Under the pieces are notes generated by a model that saw nothing but the letters and a program-made list of their open reading frames with translations, ran no database searches and had not been told where the DNA came from. A stretch of 64,000 nt of DNA from Marinobacter mobilis (GTDB taxonomy: Bacteria; Pseudomonadota; Gammaproteobacteria; Pseudomonadales; Oleiphilaceae). Where the stretch lies: contig NZ_FNNE01000005.1 in the NCBI RefSeq assembly GCF_900106945.1, forward strand, positions 124,001-188,000, written 5' to 3'. Below, piece after piece: positions 19,998 to 29,658 of this stretch (position 1 is its first letter; every line of letters begins with the position of its first letter). A program made the translations under genes and the position numbers.

Positions 19998-20109
19998 GAC
20001 GCCTCCTGACTGGTGCAATCCAGTTTTGGGAGTTGCACAACAACTCCCTTGTTATCGTTGCCTCAAAATTACCCCAAGGCGACGTCGGCCCGCAACCGGA
20101 AACGCCGAG

Positions 20110-20607
20110 TTATTTCGCCGAGCCCGGCGCACGAAGCAACATCACCAGACCGGTAATCACCAGCAACGTGAAGAACACGGCCGTCCAGCCGGGGATACTC
20201 AGCCCAAGGAAACGCCACACCACTTCGGCGCAGTCACCGGTGCCACGGATGGCGGTCGCCAGCACCTCGCTCAACGGCAGCACATCGAGCATATACTCCA
20301 CCGAAGGGCCACAGGCAGGCACCTGGTCAGCCGGCAGACTTTGCAGCCACAACTGGCGCCCCGCCAGTGCGAGGCCCAGTCCGGAAAACAGCGCCAGCAG
20401 TGAACCGTATACCCGCGCGCCCAGCCCACCCGGGTTATGCACCACCGCCAACAGGCTGACTGCGCCAACTACCATGAAGGCGTAGCGCTGCAACCAGCAC
20501 AGCGGACATGGCTCCAGACCTTTCACATGTTCCATATAAAAGGCTGTGGCCAGAAGCGCCACACACACACCCAGAACGATTCCAAATACACCTCGTCGAT
20601 TCAGCAA
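20110..20607 (-). CDS. dsbB: Disulfide bond formation protein B
   Basis: DsbB reoxidises DsbA using quinones. Four transmembrane helices are visible; the first periplasmic loop has the CPLC pair (LEPCPLCWLQRY) and the second has the partner cysteines in ACGPSVEY and GTGDCAEV. A TTG start at 20607 with AAGGGG upstream gives 165 residues, the family size; a GTG at 20625 is the alternative. It lies upstream of rsd and divergent from the FliL-like gene. Confidence 0.88.
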   Translation of the reverse strand: MLNRRGVFGIVLGVCVALLATAFYMEHVKGLEPCPLCWLQRYAFMVVGAVSLLAVVHNPGGLGARVYGSLLALFSGLGLALAGRQLWLQSLPADQVPACGPSVEYMLDVLPLSEVLATAIRGTGDCAEVVWRFLGLSIPGWTAVFFTLLVITGLVMLLRAPGSAK

Positions 20608-20740
20608 CTCATTCCCCTTATTCACGTGTTCGTGATACTGCCCTTGTGGCTGCTGCAAGGCCGTTCCCAGCCTGCTATCCTGAGGGCGTCCGCCAGCATT
20701 GACTGGCACTTAACCCTAAACGTTCCCGAACATCAAGCCT

Positions 20741-21187
20741 ATGAACTTTATGTCACTTTTCCGCCTGCTTGTTCTCACCTGCCTGCTCCCCCTGGCCACC
20801 ACTCCGGCCATGGCTGCGTCGGATAACGACGAGGAAGAAAGCCCTGCTGAGGAGGCACGGATCACCGATTACATTGAACTCGAACCGGATTTTGTCACCA
20901 ATGTGGGGGCACCGGACCAGCAGATGAAGTACCTCAAGGCAGCGGTAACTCTGCGAGCGTCTCAGACAACGACCCGGGCTGCGGTCGAAAGCCACATGCC
21001 GCGATTGCGCCATGAACTGGTGATGCTGTTCGGGGAACAGACTGATCTGGACCTGCTGACCAGCAATGAGGGGAAACAGGCCCTGAAGGAAGCGGCCATT
21101 CAGCGAATCAATGCCGTGCTGGAACAGCAACAGACAGGCGAGCAGATCGACGATGTGGTGTTCACCACCTTTGTGGTGCAGCGCTAG
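20741..21187 (+). CDS. FliL-like secreted protein
   Basis: The 148-residue product has a signal sequence (LLVLTCLLPLATTPAMA, likely cut before ASDNDEE) and a FliL-type domain: YIELEPDFVTNVG, KYLKAAVTLR, HMPRLRHELVMLFGEQ, LLTSNEGKQALKEAAIQRINAVL and VVFTTFVVQ. True flagellar FliL keeps its helix as an anchor and sits in flagellar operons; this one stands alone and appears cleavable or loosely anchored. A second ATG three codons later is possible. Its role is unknown. Confidence 0.75.
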   Translation: MNFMSLFRLLVLTCLLPLATTPAMAASDNDEEESPAEEARITDYIELEPDFVTNVGAPDQQMKYLKAAVTLRASQTTTRAAVESHMPRLRHELVMLFGEQTDLDLLTSNEGKQALKEAAIQRINAVLEQQQTGEQIDDVVFTTFVVQR

Positions 21188-21244
21188 GCGCGGGGGAGCA
21201 GTCCGGCGCTCGCCTCCGGACTGGCCGGCCGCCAGCCACTGCGC

Positions 21245-21454
21245 TCAGGCAATACGGGAAAACAGGTCATCGCCACCACGGTCTTCACAGACCACTCTGG
21301 CGTCTTCCCAGCCGGCCTCCCAAGCGGCAATCACCACGTCACCACGGTAAGGGCAGCGTTCCCGGGCCATGCCCATCTCCGCAGCCATGTAGCCCTGCCG
21401 ATAAGCCTTGTTAAGGGACTCTACGTCCCATCCCAGTTTTACATCCTTAGCCAT
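21245..21454 (-). CDS. Ribosome modulation factor-like protein
   Basis: A 69-residue protein with the RMF pattern AYRQGYMAAEMGMARERCPY followed by AAWEAGWEDA. RMF dimerises 70S ribosomes into inactive 100S particles in stationary phase. The N-terminus (MAKDVKLGWDVESLN) lacks the KRQKRD lysine/arginine cluster of canonical RMF, so it may be a divergent paralogue. The ATG at 21454 has a strong GGGAGGGGG site; the frame's upstream part is not needed. It lies after gshA on the same strand with a 172-bp gap containing a stem-loop. Confidence 0.72.
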   Translation of the reverse strand: MAKDVKLGWDVESLNKAYRQGYMAAEMGMARERCPYRGDVVIAAWEAGWEDARVVCEDRGGDDLFSRIA

Positions 21455-21570
21455 ACCCCCTCCCTGGTGGCACCACCACTGTGTTGCCACTACACCACTA
21501 AACACCCGGACACCGTGTTACAAAAACTAACAGTGCCCGCGGATGGTGACAAACAAACTGTTTATTTTTT

Positions 21571-21593
21571 GTGCGAAAAGTCCGTTTTCGCAC
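21571..21593. repeat. Stem-loop between gshA and the RMF-like gene
   Basis: GTGCGAAAA (21571-21579) and TTTTCGCAC (21585-21593) form a 9-bp perfect stem with a 5-nt loop. On the minus strand it is followed by A residues rather than U residues, so it is not a usual terminator. It lies in the 5' region of the RMF-like gene and may be regulatory. Confidence 0.4.
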
Positions 21594-21626
21594 CGCATTC
21601 GGCAGGATCCAGCAACCTGCGATTCA

Positions 21627-23180
21627 TTAATCTGCCAGATAGGCCTCAAGGAACGTCGCAAACGGCTGGGTATCTTCGGCCTCCATGGCGTCCTGCTCGG
21701 CCAGCGACTGCTCACTCAATGACTCAAAGCGGGCCTGGGTTTCCGCTGACAGACGACGGTCCCGGAAGGCCTGTTGATGCTCGATGGACTTCGCCAGCAC
21801 CCACTCACGATGCCCCTGACCAGCACGCTCCATGGCCTGGAGTACGCAGGCCGACGGCAGCAATGCGGGGTCTTCCAGCTTCTGCCGCTGCTGCGACAGG
21901 GCCTGCCGATAGCGTTCACCGCCGCTCAGGTCATCAAGCTTGGCGGCCAGACTTTCAAGACCATCAAGCACCTGGCGGCCCGCATCACTGACAGCCAGGG
22001 CACCGTCCTGCGTTTCCAGCGTCGCCGCTGGCTGGCGCCCATGACTGACCACATCCGAGAAATTATCATCCAGGTACTGACACTCTGCCGCTTCAATTAT
22101 CGGGCTGTCCGACAGCAGGCAATCAAGCAGGAACAGGTCAAGGAAATCAATCTGGGGGGCAGACATTCCCACCGGCGAGAACGGATCCAGATCCAGGCAG
22201 CGCACCTCGACGTACTCTACCCCACGGGCATCCAGTGCCTGGATGGGCTTTTCTCCCCGCTCGGTGGTCCGCTTGGGGCGAATGGCGCTGTAGTACTCGT
22301 TCTCGATCTGGAGGATGCTGGTATTGATCTGGATAAACGCATCCCCCCGACGGGTGCCAATGCGTTCATACTCCGGCCACGGAGTGTGGATCGCCTTGGC
22401 CAGTGTGGCCGTGTAGGTCGGCAATTCGTTGAAACAGATGTTCAGAGATGCCTGGGCATTGTTGTGGTAACCCAGATCTCCCATGCGCAGGGACGTTGCC
22501 TCGGGGCCGTACCAGCTGTCGTTGCCCAGGCGGCTGAGGGAATGGCGTACATTGGCGACGAAGCTCTGGTCCAGCGCGGGTGAAGCGCCGAACAACAACA
22601 TCAGCAACCAACTGCGACGACGGAAGTTACGCACCAGCCAGAAGTACTGCTGGGACTTGAAGTCCTGCAACCGCTGCTTGTCTTCCAGCGCCGTCTGCCA
22701 CTGGACCCAGAAGCTGTCCGGCAGCGACAGGTTGTAATGAGCACCGGCAATGCTCTGCATCATGCGACCGTAACGCACCGCCAGCCCCTGACGGTAAACG
22801 TGCTTGAGCTGACCAATGTTGGAGCTGCCATACTCGGCGATGGGAATACTGTCGTCACCGTCGAGCTGGCAAGGCATGCTGGCCGCCCAGAACACCTCGT
22901 CACCGAGGTGCTGGTGCACAAAATGATGGGTATCCCACAAGGCCGCCAGAGCTTCCTCCGTGCTGTTGCACACCGGCGTAATCAGCTCCAGCAACGACTC
23001 GGAATAATCCGTGGTAATGCGGGGGTGCGTTAGCGCCGACCCCAGAGCCCGCGGATGTGGGGTCTGGGCGATGAAGCCGTTACGATCGACCCGCAAGCCT
23101 TCCTTCTCGATGCCTTTACTGAAGCCGCCCCACTGGTCACGGGCAAACTGTTGGAAAAGCTGGTGCCGGGAATCTCCCAT
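21627..23180 (-). CDS. gshA: Glutamate-cysteine ligase
   Basis: GshA makes gamma-glutamylcysteine, the first step of glutathione synthesis. The 517-residue protein belongs to the E. coli-type family: GIEKEGLRVDRNG at the N-terminus, TTDYSESLLELITP, SMPCQLD, GAHYNLSLPDSFW, GDLGYHNNAQ and EYVEVRCLDLDPFSPVG are all present. It starts at the ATG at 23180, and tex is 69 bp upstream on the same strand. Confidence 0.96.
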   Translation of the reverse strand: MGDSRHQLFQQFARDQWGGFSKGIEKEGLRVDRNGFIAQTPHPRALGSALTHPRITTDYSESLLELITPVCNSTEEALAALWDTHHFVHQHLGDEVFWAASMPCQLDGDDSIPIAEYGSSNIGQLKHVYRQGLAVRYGRMMQSIAGAHYNLSLPDSFWVQWQTALEDKQRLQDFKSQQYFWLVRNFRRRSWLLMLLFGASPALDQSFVANVRHSLSRLGNDSWYGPEATSLRMGDLGYHNNAQASLNICFNELPTYTATLAKAIHTPWPEYERIGTRRGDAFIQINTSILQIENEYYSAIRPKRTTERGEKPIQALDARGVEYVEVRCLDLDPFSPVGMSAPQIDFLDLFLLDCLLSDSPIIEAAECQYLDDNFSDVVSHGRQPAATLETQDGALAVSDAGRQVLDGLESLAAKLDDLSGGERYRQALSQQRQKLEDPALLPSACVLQAMERAGQGHREWVLAKSIEHQQAFRDRRLSAETQARFESLSEQSLAEQDAMEAEDTQPFATFLEAYLAD

Positions 23181-23249
23181 GAGCCACTCCTGCTGCGCCA
23201 GAGGCGCCGGATGACACCGGCTCCTCGGCTGAGATTGGTTAATAGCCGG

Positions 23250-25580
23250 TTAGCGGCCGCCCTTGCGAGCCGAGGCCAGAGCCTGAGCCAACGCCCCCGC
23301 CATGGCTCCCTGCGGCGCCGGCTGCTGGCCCGACCGGCCCTGGCGCTGATTACTGCGCGGAGCAGCACGTCCACCACCGCGATTGTCGGCCTTGGCCTTT
23401 TCCCCGGGCTGGTCATCCATTCTCATGGACAGGGCAATGCGCTTACGGGGAATGTCGACTTCCATCACCTTGACCTTGACGATGTCGCCGGCCTTCACCA
23501 CTTCCCGCGGATCCTTGACGAATTCGTGGGACAACGCAGAAATGTGCACCAAGCCGTCCTGATGCACACCGATATCCACAAACGCGCCGAAATTGGTCAC
23601 GTTGGTCACCGTGCCTTCCAGCACCATGCCATCTTTGAGGTCGTTGAGGGTTTCCACCCCTTCCTCAAAGGTAGCGAAGCGAAATTCCGGACGTGGATCC
23701 CGGCCGGGCTTTTCAAGTTCTGCGATGATGTCCTTCACCGTAGGCAGGCCGAACTGCTCGGTGACATAGTCCTGCGGGTTGAGACTGCGCAGGAAAGACG
23801 CATCACCAACGATGCCGGCAACATCACGACCGCTCTTGGCGGCAATGGCCTCCACCACACCGTAAGCTTCCGGATGCACGGATGAGCGATCCAGCGGGTT
23901 GTCGCCGCTGGCAATCCGCAGGAAGCCCGCGGCCTGCTCAAAGGTCCGCCCCCCCAGACGGGACACTTCCAGCAACTGTTTGCGGTTGCGGAAGACGCCA
24001 TTCCGGCTACGGAAATCCACGATATTCTGGGCAATCGACTGGCTGAGGCCGGAGACCCGTGCCAGCAGCGGCACCGAAGCTGTGTTGAGGTCCACCCCCA
24101 CGCCGTTTACACAGTCTTCCACCACCGCATCCAGACTGCGGGCCAGCTGCACCTGGGACACGTCGTGCTGATACTGGCCGACGCCAATGGATTTGGGTTC
24201 AATTTTCACCAGCTCCGCCAGCGGGTCCTGGAGGCGGCGGGCAATAGACACCGCACCCCGGATGGTGACGTCCAGATCCGGCAATTCGCGGGCCGCAAAT
24301 TCGGACGCTGAGTAGATCGAGGCGCCGGATTCATTGACCACAATCCGCGCCAGATTGAGTTCGGGGTAGCGCTTGATCAGATCCACCACCAGCTTCTCGG
24401 TTTCCCGTGAAGCGGTGCCGTTGCCGATGGCCACCAGCTCGATCCGGTACTCCCGGCACCAGGCCGCCAGCTGTTCAATGGAACGATCCCACTGGTTCTT
24501 CGGCGCATGGGGAAAGATTGCTCCGTGGCCAAGCACGCCACCTGTGCCGTCAATAACCGCCACCTTGACACCGGTACGCAGGCCGGGGTCAAGACCCAGA
24601 GTCGCGCGGGGGCCGGCCGGTGCCAACAACAGCAGATCCTTGAGGTTGGCGGCAAACACATTGATGGCCTCAGACTCTGCAGCTTCACGCACCTGCGCCA
24701 TGAGATCGGTTTCGATCTGTGTTGACAGTTTTACCCGCCAGGTCCAGCGCACCACATCAGACAGCCACTTGTCAGCGGCACGTTCCTGATCACGGATATT
24801 CCAGCGCGCGGCAATGCGCTGCTCGGCGGGATGGGGCTGGCGACGATCGTCTTCGCCGTCACCGACCACAAGGCTGTAGGTCAGGATCCCTTCATTACGG
24901 CCGCGAAGAATGGCCAGCGCACGGTGAGACGGTACTTTGTTCAGCGGCTCAATGTGATCGAAGTAGTCGCGGAACTTGGCACCTTCGTTTTCCTTGCCTT
25001 CGACCACCGACACCTTGAGTTTGCCTTCGCGCCAGATAAATTCTCGCAGCTGGCCCAGCAATTCGGCATCCTCGGCAAAACGCTCCATCAGGATGTAGCG
25101 GGCGCCATCGAGTGCCGCCTTGGTATCCGCCACGCCGGCCTCGGCATTCAGGTAGCCGGCAGCGAGGCTTTCCGGATCCTGGGTCGGATCATCGTAGAGC
25201 GCATCGGCGAGTGGCTCGAGCCCCGCTTCGCGGGCAATCTGGGCCTTGGTCCGGCGCTTTGGCTTGTAGGGCAGGTAGAGATCTTCAAGGCGGTTTTTGG
25301 TATCGGCACCGTCAATGGCAGCCTTCAGCTCGTCGCTGAGTTTACCCTGCTCATCAATACTCTTGAGGATCGCCGTACGACGCTCTTCAAGCTCACGCAG
25401 GTAGCGCAGCCGTTCTTCCAGGGTTCGCAGCTGGCCATCATCCAGCGAGCCGGTCACTTCCTTCCGGTAGCGGGCGATAAAGGGAACGGTTGCACCTTCA
25501 TCCAACAATGCGACCGTTGCGTCGACCTGTTGCTCACGGACTCCGAGTTCATCGGCGATGCGCCTGGAAATACTGTTCAT
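23250..25580 (-). CDS. tex: RNA-binding transcription accessory protein Tex
   Basis: The 776-residue protein has the full Tex layout: N-terminal helical domain, YqgF-like domain ([20 protein letters not shown]), helix-hairpin-helix motifs ([26 protein letters not shown]) and a C-terminal S1 RNA-binding domain ([30 protein letters not shown]), ending in a basic G/R/Q-rich tail. The ATG at 25580 follows AGAGGTGG. The tail (from [12 protein letters not shown]) is low-complexity and may bind RNA. Role by homology: transcription/RNA handling. Confidence 0.95.
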   Translation of the reverse strand: MNSISRRIADELGVREQQVDATVALLDEGATVPFIARYRKEVTGSLDDGQLRTLEERLRYLRELEERRTAILKSIDEQGKLSDELKAAIDGADTKNRLEDLYLPYKPKRRTKAQIAREAGLEPLADALYDDPTQDPESLAAGYLNAEAGVADTKAALDGARYILMERFAEDAELLGQLREFIWREGKLKVSVVEGKENEGAKFRDYFDHIEPLNKVPSHRALAILRGRNEGILTYSLVVGDGEDDRRQPHPAEQRIAARWNIRDQERAADKWLSDVVRWTWRVKLSTQIETDLMAQVREAAESEAINVFAANLKDLLLLAPAGPRATLGLDPGLRTGVKVAVIDGTGGVLGHGAIFPHAPKNQWDRSIEQLAAWCREYRIELVAIGNGTASRETEKLVVDLIKRYPELNLARIVVNESGASIYSASEFAARELPDLDVTIRGAVSIARRLQDPLAELVKIEPKSIGVGQYQHDVSQVQLARSLDAVVEDCVNGVGVDLNTASVPLLARVSGLSQSIAQNIVDFRSRNGVFRNRKQLLEVSRLGGRTFEQAAGFLRIASGDNPLDRSSVHPEAYGVVEAIAAKSGRDVAGIVGDASFLRSLNPQDYVTEQFGLPTVKDIIAELEKPGRDPRPEFRFATFEEGVETLNDLKDGMVLEGTVTNVTNFGAFVDIGVHQDGLVHISALSHEFVKDPREVVKAGDIVKVKVMEVDIPRKRIALSMRMDDQPGEKAKADNRGGGRAAPRSNQRQGRSGQQPAPQGAMAGALAQALASARKGGR

Positions 25581-25687
25581 GCCACCTCTGCTGCTCTTGC
25601 GCACTGAACGCCGCAGGGCCGGTTAAGGCAATTCAGCGGCGTTCCGATACGGGTTGATAGAAACCAAAGCGCAAAAGGTACAGTGCG

Positions 25688-27421
25688 TTATTGTTCCAGG
25701 CAAGCCGCCTGGCTCTGGTTTTCAAGGAAACTGAGCAGGTCAGTCCAGCACATGGGGCGGGCAAAATAGTAGCCTTGAATCTCGTCGCAGTGTTCCTGAC
25801 GCAGGAACTCCAGTTGACCTTCGGTTTCCACACCTTCGGCAACGACGCTGATCTGCAGGCTATGGGCAAGGCTGATAATCGCACGGATGATGTGCTCGGC
25901 ATCGCCACTCTCGCCGAGTTCCTGAACGAAGGACTTGTCGATTTTGAGCAGGGAGATGGGCAGGTTCTGCAGGTTGCTCAGCGACGAGAAGCCCGTGCCG
26001 AAGTCATCCAGCGCGAAGCTTACCCCCAACTGATTCAGCTCCCGCAGGCAGCGACGGGCGTAATTGAGGTCGTGCATCATCGCACTTTCGGTCAGTTCAA
26101 GCTCCAGCAGGCTGGTATCGACATTGGCGTTATAAATGATGCGGAAGATGGTTTCGGTCATTTTGCGGTCGTGGAACTGGCGGAACGACAGGTTGACCGC
26201 GAACACCAACCCCGGATAGCCCAGCTCGGCGGCTTCCTGCAACCGTTTACAGGCCTGCTCAATAACCCAGTAACCAATCGGCACGATCAGCCCGCTGCGC
26301 TCGGCGGCTGGAATGAAATCATCGGGATTGACCAGACCACGCTCCGGGTGATTCCAGCGAATAAGACACTCAACCCCCCTCACTTCACCCGTGGCCAGAT
26401 CAATACGGGGCTGGTAGTACAGTTCCAGCTCCTGCCCCCGCAACGCATTGCGAAGGTCGGCTTCAAGACGCAACTGGTAGCCGGCACTGATGTGCAGGTG
26501 CTGGTCGTAGAAGCGGTAGCTGGTGCCAGGGTCGCGTTTGGCCTCAAACATCGCCCGGTTGGCACGGCGCAGCAGGTTCTCCGGAGTATCGCCGGCTTCC
26601 GGGTAAGTGGCCACACCGACACTGGCACTGATCGCCACCCGCTCGCCAGAGACAGTGACCGGCTCATCCAGAGCGCTGACGACCTTGCGGATGATCTGGG
26701 TGACGTCGAGGGAGTCCTCAACCTTCTCAACGATGATGGCGAACTCGTCGCCACCGATGCGCATCAGCGAATCGACCCGCCGCAGCCGTTCCCGAAGCCG
26801 TTCTGCCAGCTTGAGGATCAGTTGATCCCCTTTCTGGTAACCGACCGATTCGTTGATGGTCCGGAAATCATCGAGATTGACGTGCAACAGCGCCAGCCGG
26901 TGCTTACCCCGTTCCGCCCGTAACAGAGCCTGCTGCAGACGGTCGAAAAACAGATCGCGGTTGATGAACCCACTGGCTACCTCGCGTCGCAGGTGCACCT
27001 GTTCCACCTCGCCCAGTTGCTGGCGATACCACAGACAGCGCACCGCCCGGCATAACGACCAGCGATCCAGCTGGGCCTTGCAGAGATAATCCGCTGCGCC
27101 CAGTTCCATCAACGCCGGGGCGCGGCAGTCGGCAGGCTCCGAGCTGACTGCCAGCACCGGGCAGTCACGACCGGACACCGCCAGATAACGCAGGAAATCT
27201 GACTCCGACCCACCGTGGAAGACACAGTCCCAAAGCAGCAGATCAAAATGGGCGTTGCTGAGCAGATCGTCGCAATCGACCAGATCAGGGCACCAGGTGG
27301 CATCGACGTTCATTCCCTGATCGGCACCCAGAATCCCGCAATACCACAGAAAGTCGGCATACTCGGGACTCAGCACCAAAACACGAATTTTTTCTGCAGC
27401 GGACGCAGACGCTGGATTCAT
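25688..27421 (-). CDS. GGDEF/EAL protein with N-terminal receiver-like domain
   Basis: The 577-residue product has a receiver-like domain (about 12-130, D65 in LLLWDCVFHGG but lacking the usual paired acidic residues), a GGDEF domain with intact GGDEF at 223-227, and an EAL domain with ECLIR in place of EALLR at 351-355 plus ALDDFGTGFSSL. ExLxR is preserved, so phosphodiesterase activity is plausible. It should make or break cyclic di-GMP. Its ATG overlaps the stop of a nine-codon upstream reading frame (27418-27447) that has the strong ribosome site. Confidence 0.87.
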   Translation of the reverse strand: MNPASASAAEKIRVLVLSPEYADFLWYCGILGADQGMNVDATWCPDLVDCDDLLSNAHFDLLLWDCVFHGGSESDFLRYLAVSGRDCPVLAVSSEPADCRAPALMELGAADYLCKAQLDRWSLCRAVRCLWYRQQLGEVEQVHLRREVASGFINRDLFFDRLQQALLRAERGKHRLALLHVNLDDFRTINESVGYQKGDQLILKLAERLRERLRRVDSLMRIGGDEFAIIVEKVEDSLDVTQIIRKVVSALDEPVTVSGERVAISASVGVATYPEAGDTPENLLRRANRAMFEAKRDPGTSYRFYDQHLHISAGYQLRLEADLRNALRGQELELYYQPRIDLATGEVRGVECLIRWNHPERGLVNPDDFIPAAERSGLIVPIGYWVIEQACKRLQEAAELGYPGLVFAVNLSFRQFHDRKMTETIFRIIYNANVDTSLLELELTESAMMHDLNYARRCLRELNQLGVSFALDDFGTGFSSLSNLQNLPISLLKIDKSFVQELGESGDAEHIIRAIISLAHSLQISVVAEGVETEGQLEFLRQEHCDEIQGYYFARPMCWTDLLSFLENQSQAACLEQ

Positions 27422-27447
27422 AATGGATTTTCCATTCCGAAGGGCAT
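27418..27447 (-). CDS. Possible leader peptide (nine residues) before the GGDEF/EAL gene
   Basis: ATG at 27447 follows the strong ribosome site GGAGAGGAG and encodes MPFGMENPL before a TGA that overlaps the ATG of the GGDEF/EAL gene (ATGA). The main gene has no comparable ribosome site of its own. This arrangement suggests translational coupling. It is a sequence observation; expression is untested. Confidence 0.4.
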   Translation of the reverse strand: MPFGMENPL

Positions 27448-27550
27448 TTCTCCTCTCCACTCCAACTAGGATAGTCGATTGCACAACAAGGTACAGCGCC
27501 TTCGGGTAGTGTAAAATAGCCGACTCCCGATTCTCCCTGGCAGGTTATCC

Positions 27551-29569
27551 GTGTCCAACCTCAATCCCCGTCAACGCGAAGCCGTTCATTACGTCGATGG
27601 CCCCTTGCTGGTACTCGCCGGTGCCGGTAGTGGCAAAACCAGTGTCATTACTCGCAAGATGGCCTATCTGATTGAACAGGTGGGCATTCCGGGTCGGAAC
27701 ATAGCGGCTCTGACGTTCACCAACAAGGCCGCGCGCGAGATGAAGGAACGGGTTTCCCGCCTGGTGGACCGCAAACTGGCCCGTGGACTGACCGTGTCCA
27801 CCTTCCACAACCTCGGTCTGAACATGATCCGGGAAGAGCATGCCCACCTCGGCTACCACCCCGGTTTTTCCCTGTTCGACGCCGAAGATGCCAAGGCCCT
27901 GCTTCAGGATCTGATGCTGTCCGACGCGGGCGCCGATGCCGGCGACGAACTGTCTGATATCCAGATGACCATTTCCAACTGGAAGAACGCCATGCGCAGT
28001 CCCGGCGAAGCATTGAGCCGTGCCGCCGATGAACGGGAACAGCGCATCGCCATTATCTATGGCAAGTACAACGAGTACCTCAAGGCCTACAATGCGGTCG
28101 ACTTTGACGATCTGATCCTGCTACCGGTGCAACTGTTCCGTGACCACCCGGACATCCTCACCAAGTGGCGGCGGAAAATCCGCTACCTGTTGGTGGACGA
28201 GTACCAGGACACCAACGTGTGTCAGTACGAACTGGTTAAACTGCTGGTGGCCGAGCGGGCCGCGTTTACCGTGGTCGGCGACGACGATCAGTCCATCTAT
28301 GCCTGGCGAGGCGCGCGACCGGAAAACCTGGCCCAGCTGAAGGAAGATTTTCCCAGCCTGAAAATCACCAAGCTGGAGCAGAACTACCGTTCAACCAGCC
28401 GCATTCTTCGTTGCGCCAACACGGTGATCGCCAACAATCCCCACGTATTCGAGAAAGCCCTGTGGAGTGAGCATACCATTGGCGACGAAATCCGGGTCAT
28501 CCGCTGCCGCAACGAAGACGCCGAATGTGAGCGGGTGGCCACCGAGATCATCGACCAGAAGCTCAAGCAGGGGCTGGAGTTCCGCGACTTTGCCGTACTT
28601 TACCGCGGTAACCACCAGGCCCGTCTGCTGGAAATGAAGCTGCAGGCCTACCAGATTCCCTACCGCCTCTCCGGCGGTCAGTCGTTCTTCTCGAAGAACG
28701 AGATCAAGGACGCCATGTCCTACCTGCGCCTGCTGATCAACCCGAATGACGACGCCGCCTTCCTGCGGGTGGTCAATGTGCCCCGCAGGGAAATCGGCCC
28801 GCGCACCCTGGAACAGCTCGGCCATTATGCCCGTGCCCGCAACGCCAGCATGTTCCGAGCGGTGAGCGATCTGGGCGCGGAGTCCCATGTCACCGAAAAA
28901 GGCCTGGACCGGCTCCGGCGCTTTGCCCACTGGGTTGACGGCACCTGTCGCCGTCTGCACGAGGAAGACCCGATTCCGGTGATCAAGCAGCTGTTCACCG
29001 ATATCGAGTACGAAGAATGGCTGCACCAGCATTCCGGCACGCCGAAGCAGGCGGAACGGCGGATGGAGAACATCTGGTACCTGGTGGATTCGATCCAGCG
29101 CATGCTCGACGATGGCAAGGGCACTGCCGACGAAATCGGCATTGAGGATGCCATCAGCAAGCTGATTCTGCGGGACATGATGGAGCAGCGGGAAGAGGAG
29201 GACGACAGCGACAAGGTCCAGTTGCTGACCCTCCACGCCTCCAAGGGACTGGAATTCCCCCATGTGTTCATCATGGGCCTGGAAGAGGAAATTCTGCCCC
29301 ACCGCACCAGCATCGAGGAAGGCAATATCGAGGAAGAGCGGCGGTTGATGTACGTCGGCATCACCCGCGCCCGGGAAACCCTGAGCCTGACCTACGCCGC
29401 CCAGCGTAAACAGTACGGCGAAAAAATCGAAACCATCCCCAGCCGTTTCCTCGACGAACTGCCGGAGGACGACCTCATCTGGGTGGGCCAGGGCGACCTG
29501 GATGTTGAAGCCAACCAGAAGAAAGGCAAGGCCACCCTCAGCGCTCTGCTTGGGGATCTGGGAGTCTGA
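27551..29569 (+). CDS. rep: ATP-dependent DNA helicase Rep
   Basis: Rep is a superfamily 1A 3'-5' helicase that helps replication forks pass obstacles. The 672-residue length matches. Motifs: Q-motif LNPRQREAV, Walker A GAGSGKTSVITRK, motif II LVDEYQDTN, motif III VVGDDDQSIYAWRGA, motif IV LEQNYRSTSRIL and motif V/VI LTLHASKGLEFPHVF and RRLMYVGITRARETL. The start is GTG at 27551. A palindromic terminator follows 22 bp after the stop. Confidence 0.96.
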   Translation: MSNLNPRQREAVHYVDGPLLVLAGAGSGKTSVITRKMAYLIEQVGIPGRNIAALTFTNKAAREMKERVSRLVDRKLARGLTVSTFHNLGLNMIREEHAHLGYHPGFSLFDAEDAKALLQDLMLSDAGADAGDELSDIQMTISNWKNAMRSPGEALSRAADEREQRIAIIYGKYNEYLKAYNAVDFDDLILLPVQLFRDHPDILTKWRRKIRYLLVDEYQDTNVCQYELVKLLVAERAAFTVVGDDDQSIYAWRGARPENLAQLKEDFPSLKITKLEQNYRSTSRILRCANTVIANNPHVFEKALWSEHTIGDEIRVIRCRNEDAECERVATEIIDQKLKQGLEFRDFAVLYRGNHQARLLEMKLQAYQIPYRLSGGQSFFSKNEIKDAMSYLRLLINPNDDAAFLRVVNVPRREIGPRTLEQLGHYARARNASMFRAVSDLGAESHVTEKGLDRLRRFAHWVDGTCRRLHEEDPIPVIKQLFTDIEYEEWLHQHSGTPKQAERRMENIWYLVDSIQRMLDDGKGTADEIGIEDAISKLILRDMMEQREEEDDSDKVQLLTLHASKGLEFPHVFIMGLEEEILPHRTSIEEGNIEEERRLMYVGITRARETLSLTYAAQRKQYGEKIETIPSRFLDELPEDDLIWVGQGDLDVEANQKKGKATLSALLGDLGV

Positions 29570-29591
29570 AAACAGAGCTGGGAGCCAAAAC

Positions 29592-29627
29592 AAAAAGGGG
29601 TCAGAACATTCGTTCTGACCCCTTTTT
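29592..29627. terminator. Bidirectional terminator between rep and the cytochrome gene
   Basis: A perfect 16-bp inverted repeat (AAAAAGGGGTCAGAAC, loop ATTC, then its complement) lies between two converging genes. The A- and T-runs on the two arms let it terminate transcription from either side. Confidence 0.92.
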
Positions 29628-29658
29628 GTAGGTTTGTGCAGTACTCAGATGGCAGGCG

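Noticed and set aside
21571..21593. An intrinsic terminator for gshA
   Set aside because: The stem is followed on the minus strand by A residues, not the U-run that termination needs.
28391..29593. A 400-residue minus-strand reading frame opposite rep
   Set aside because: It is the antisense of a fully motif-complete helicase in a GC-rich genome and shows no family features.
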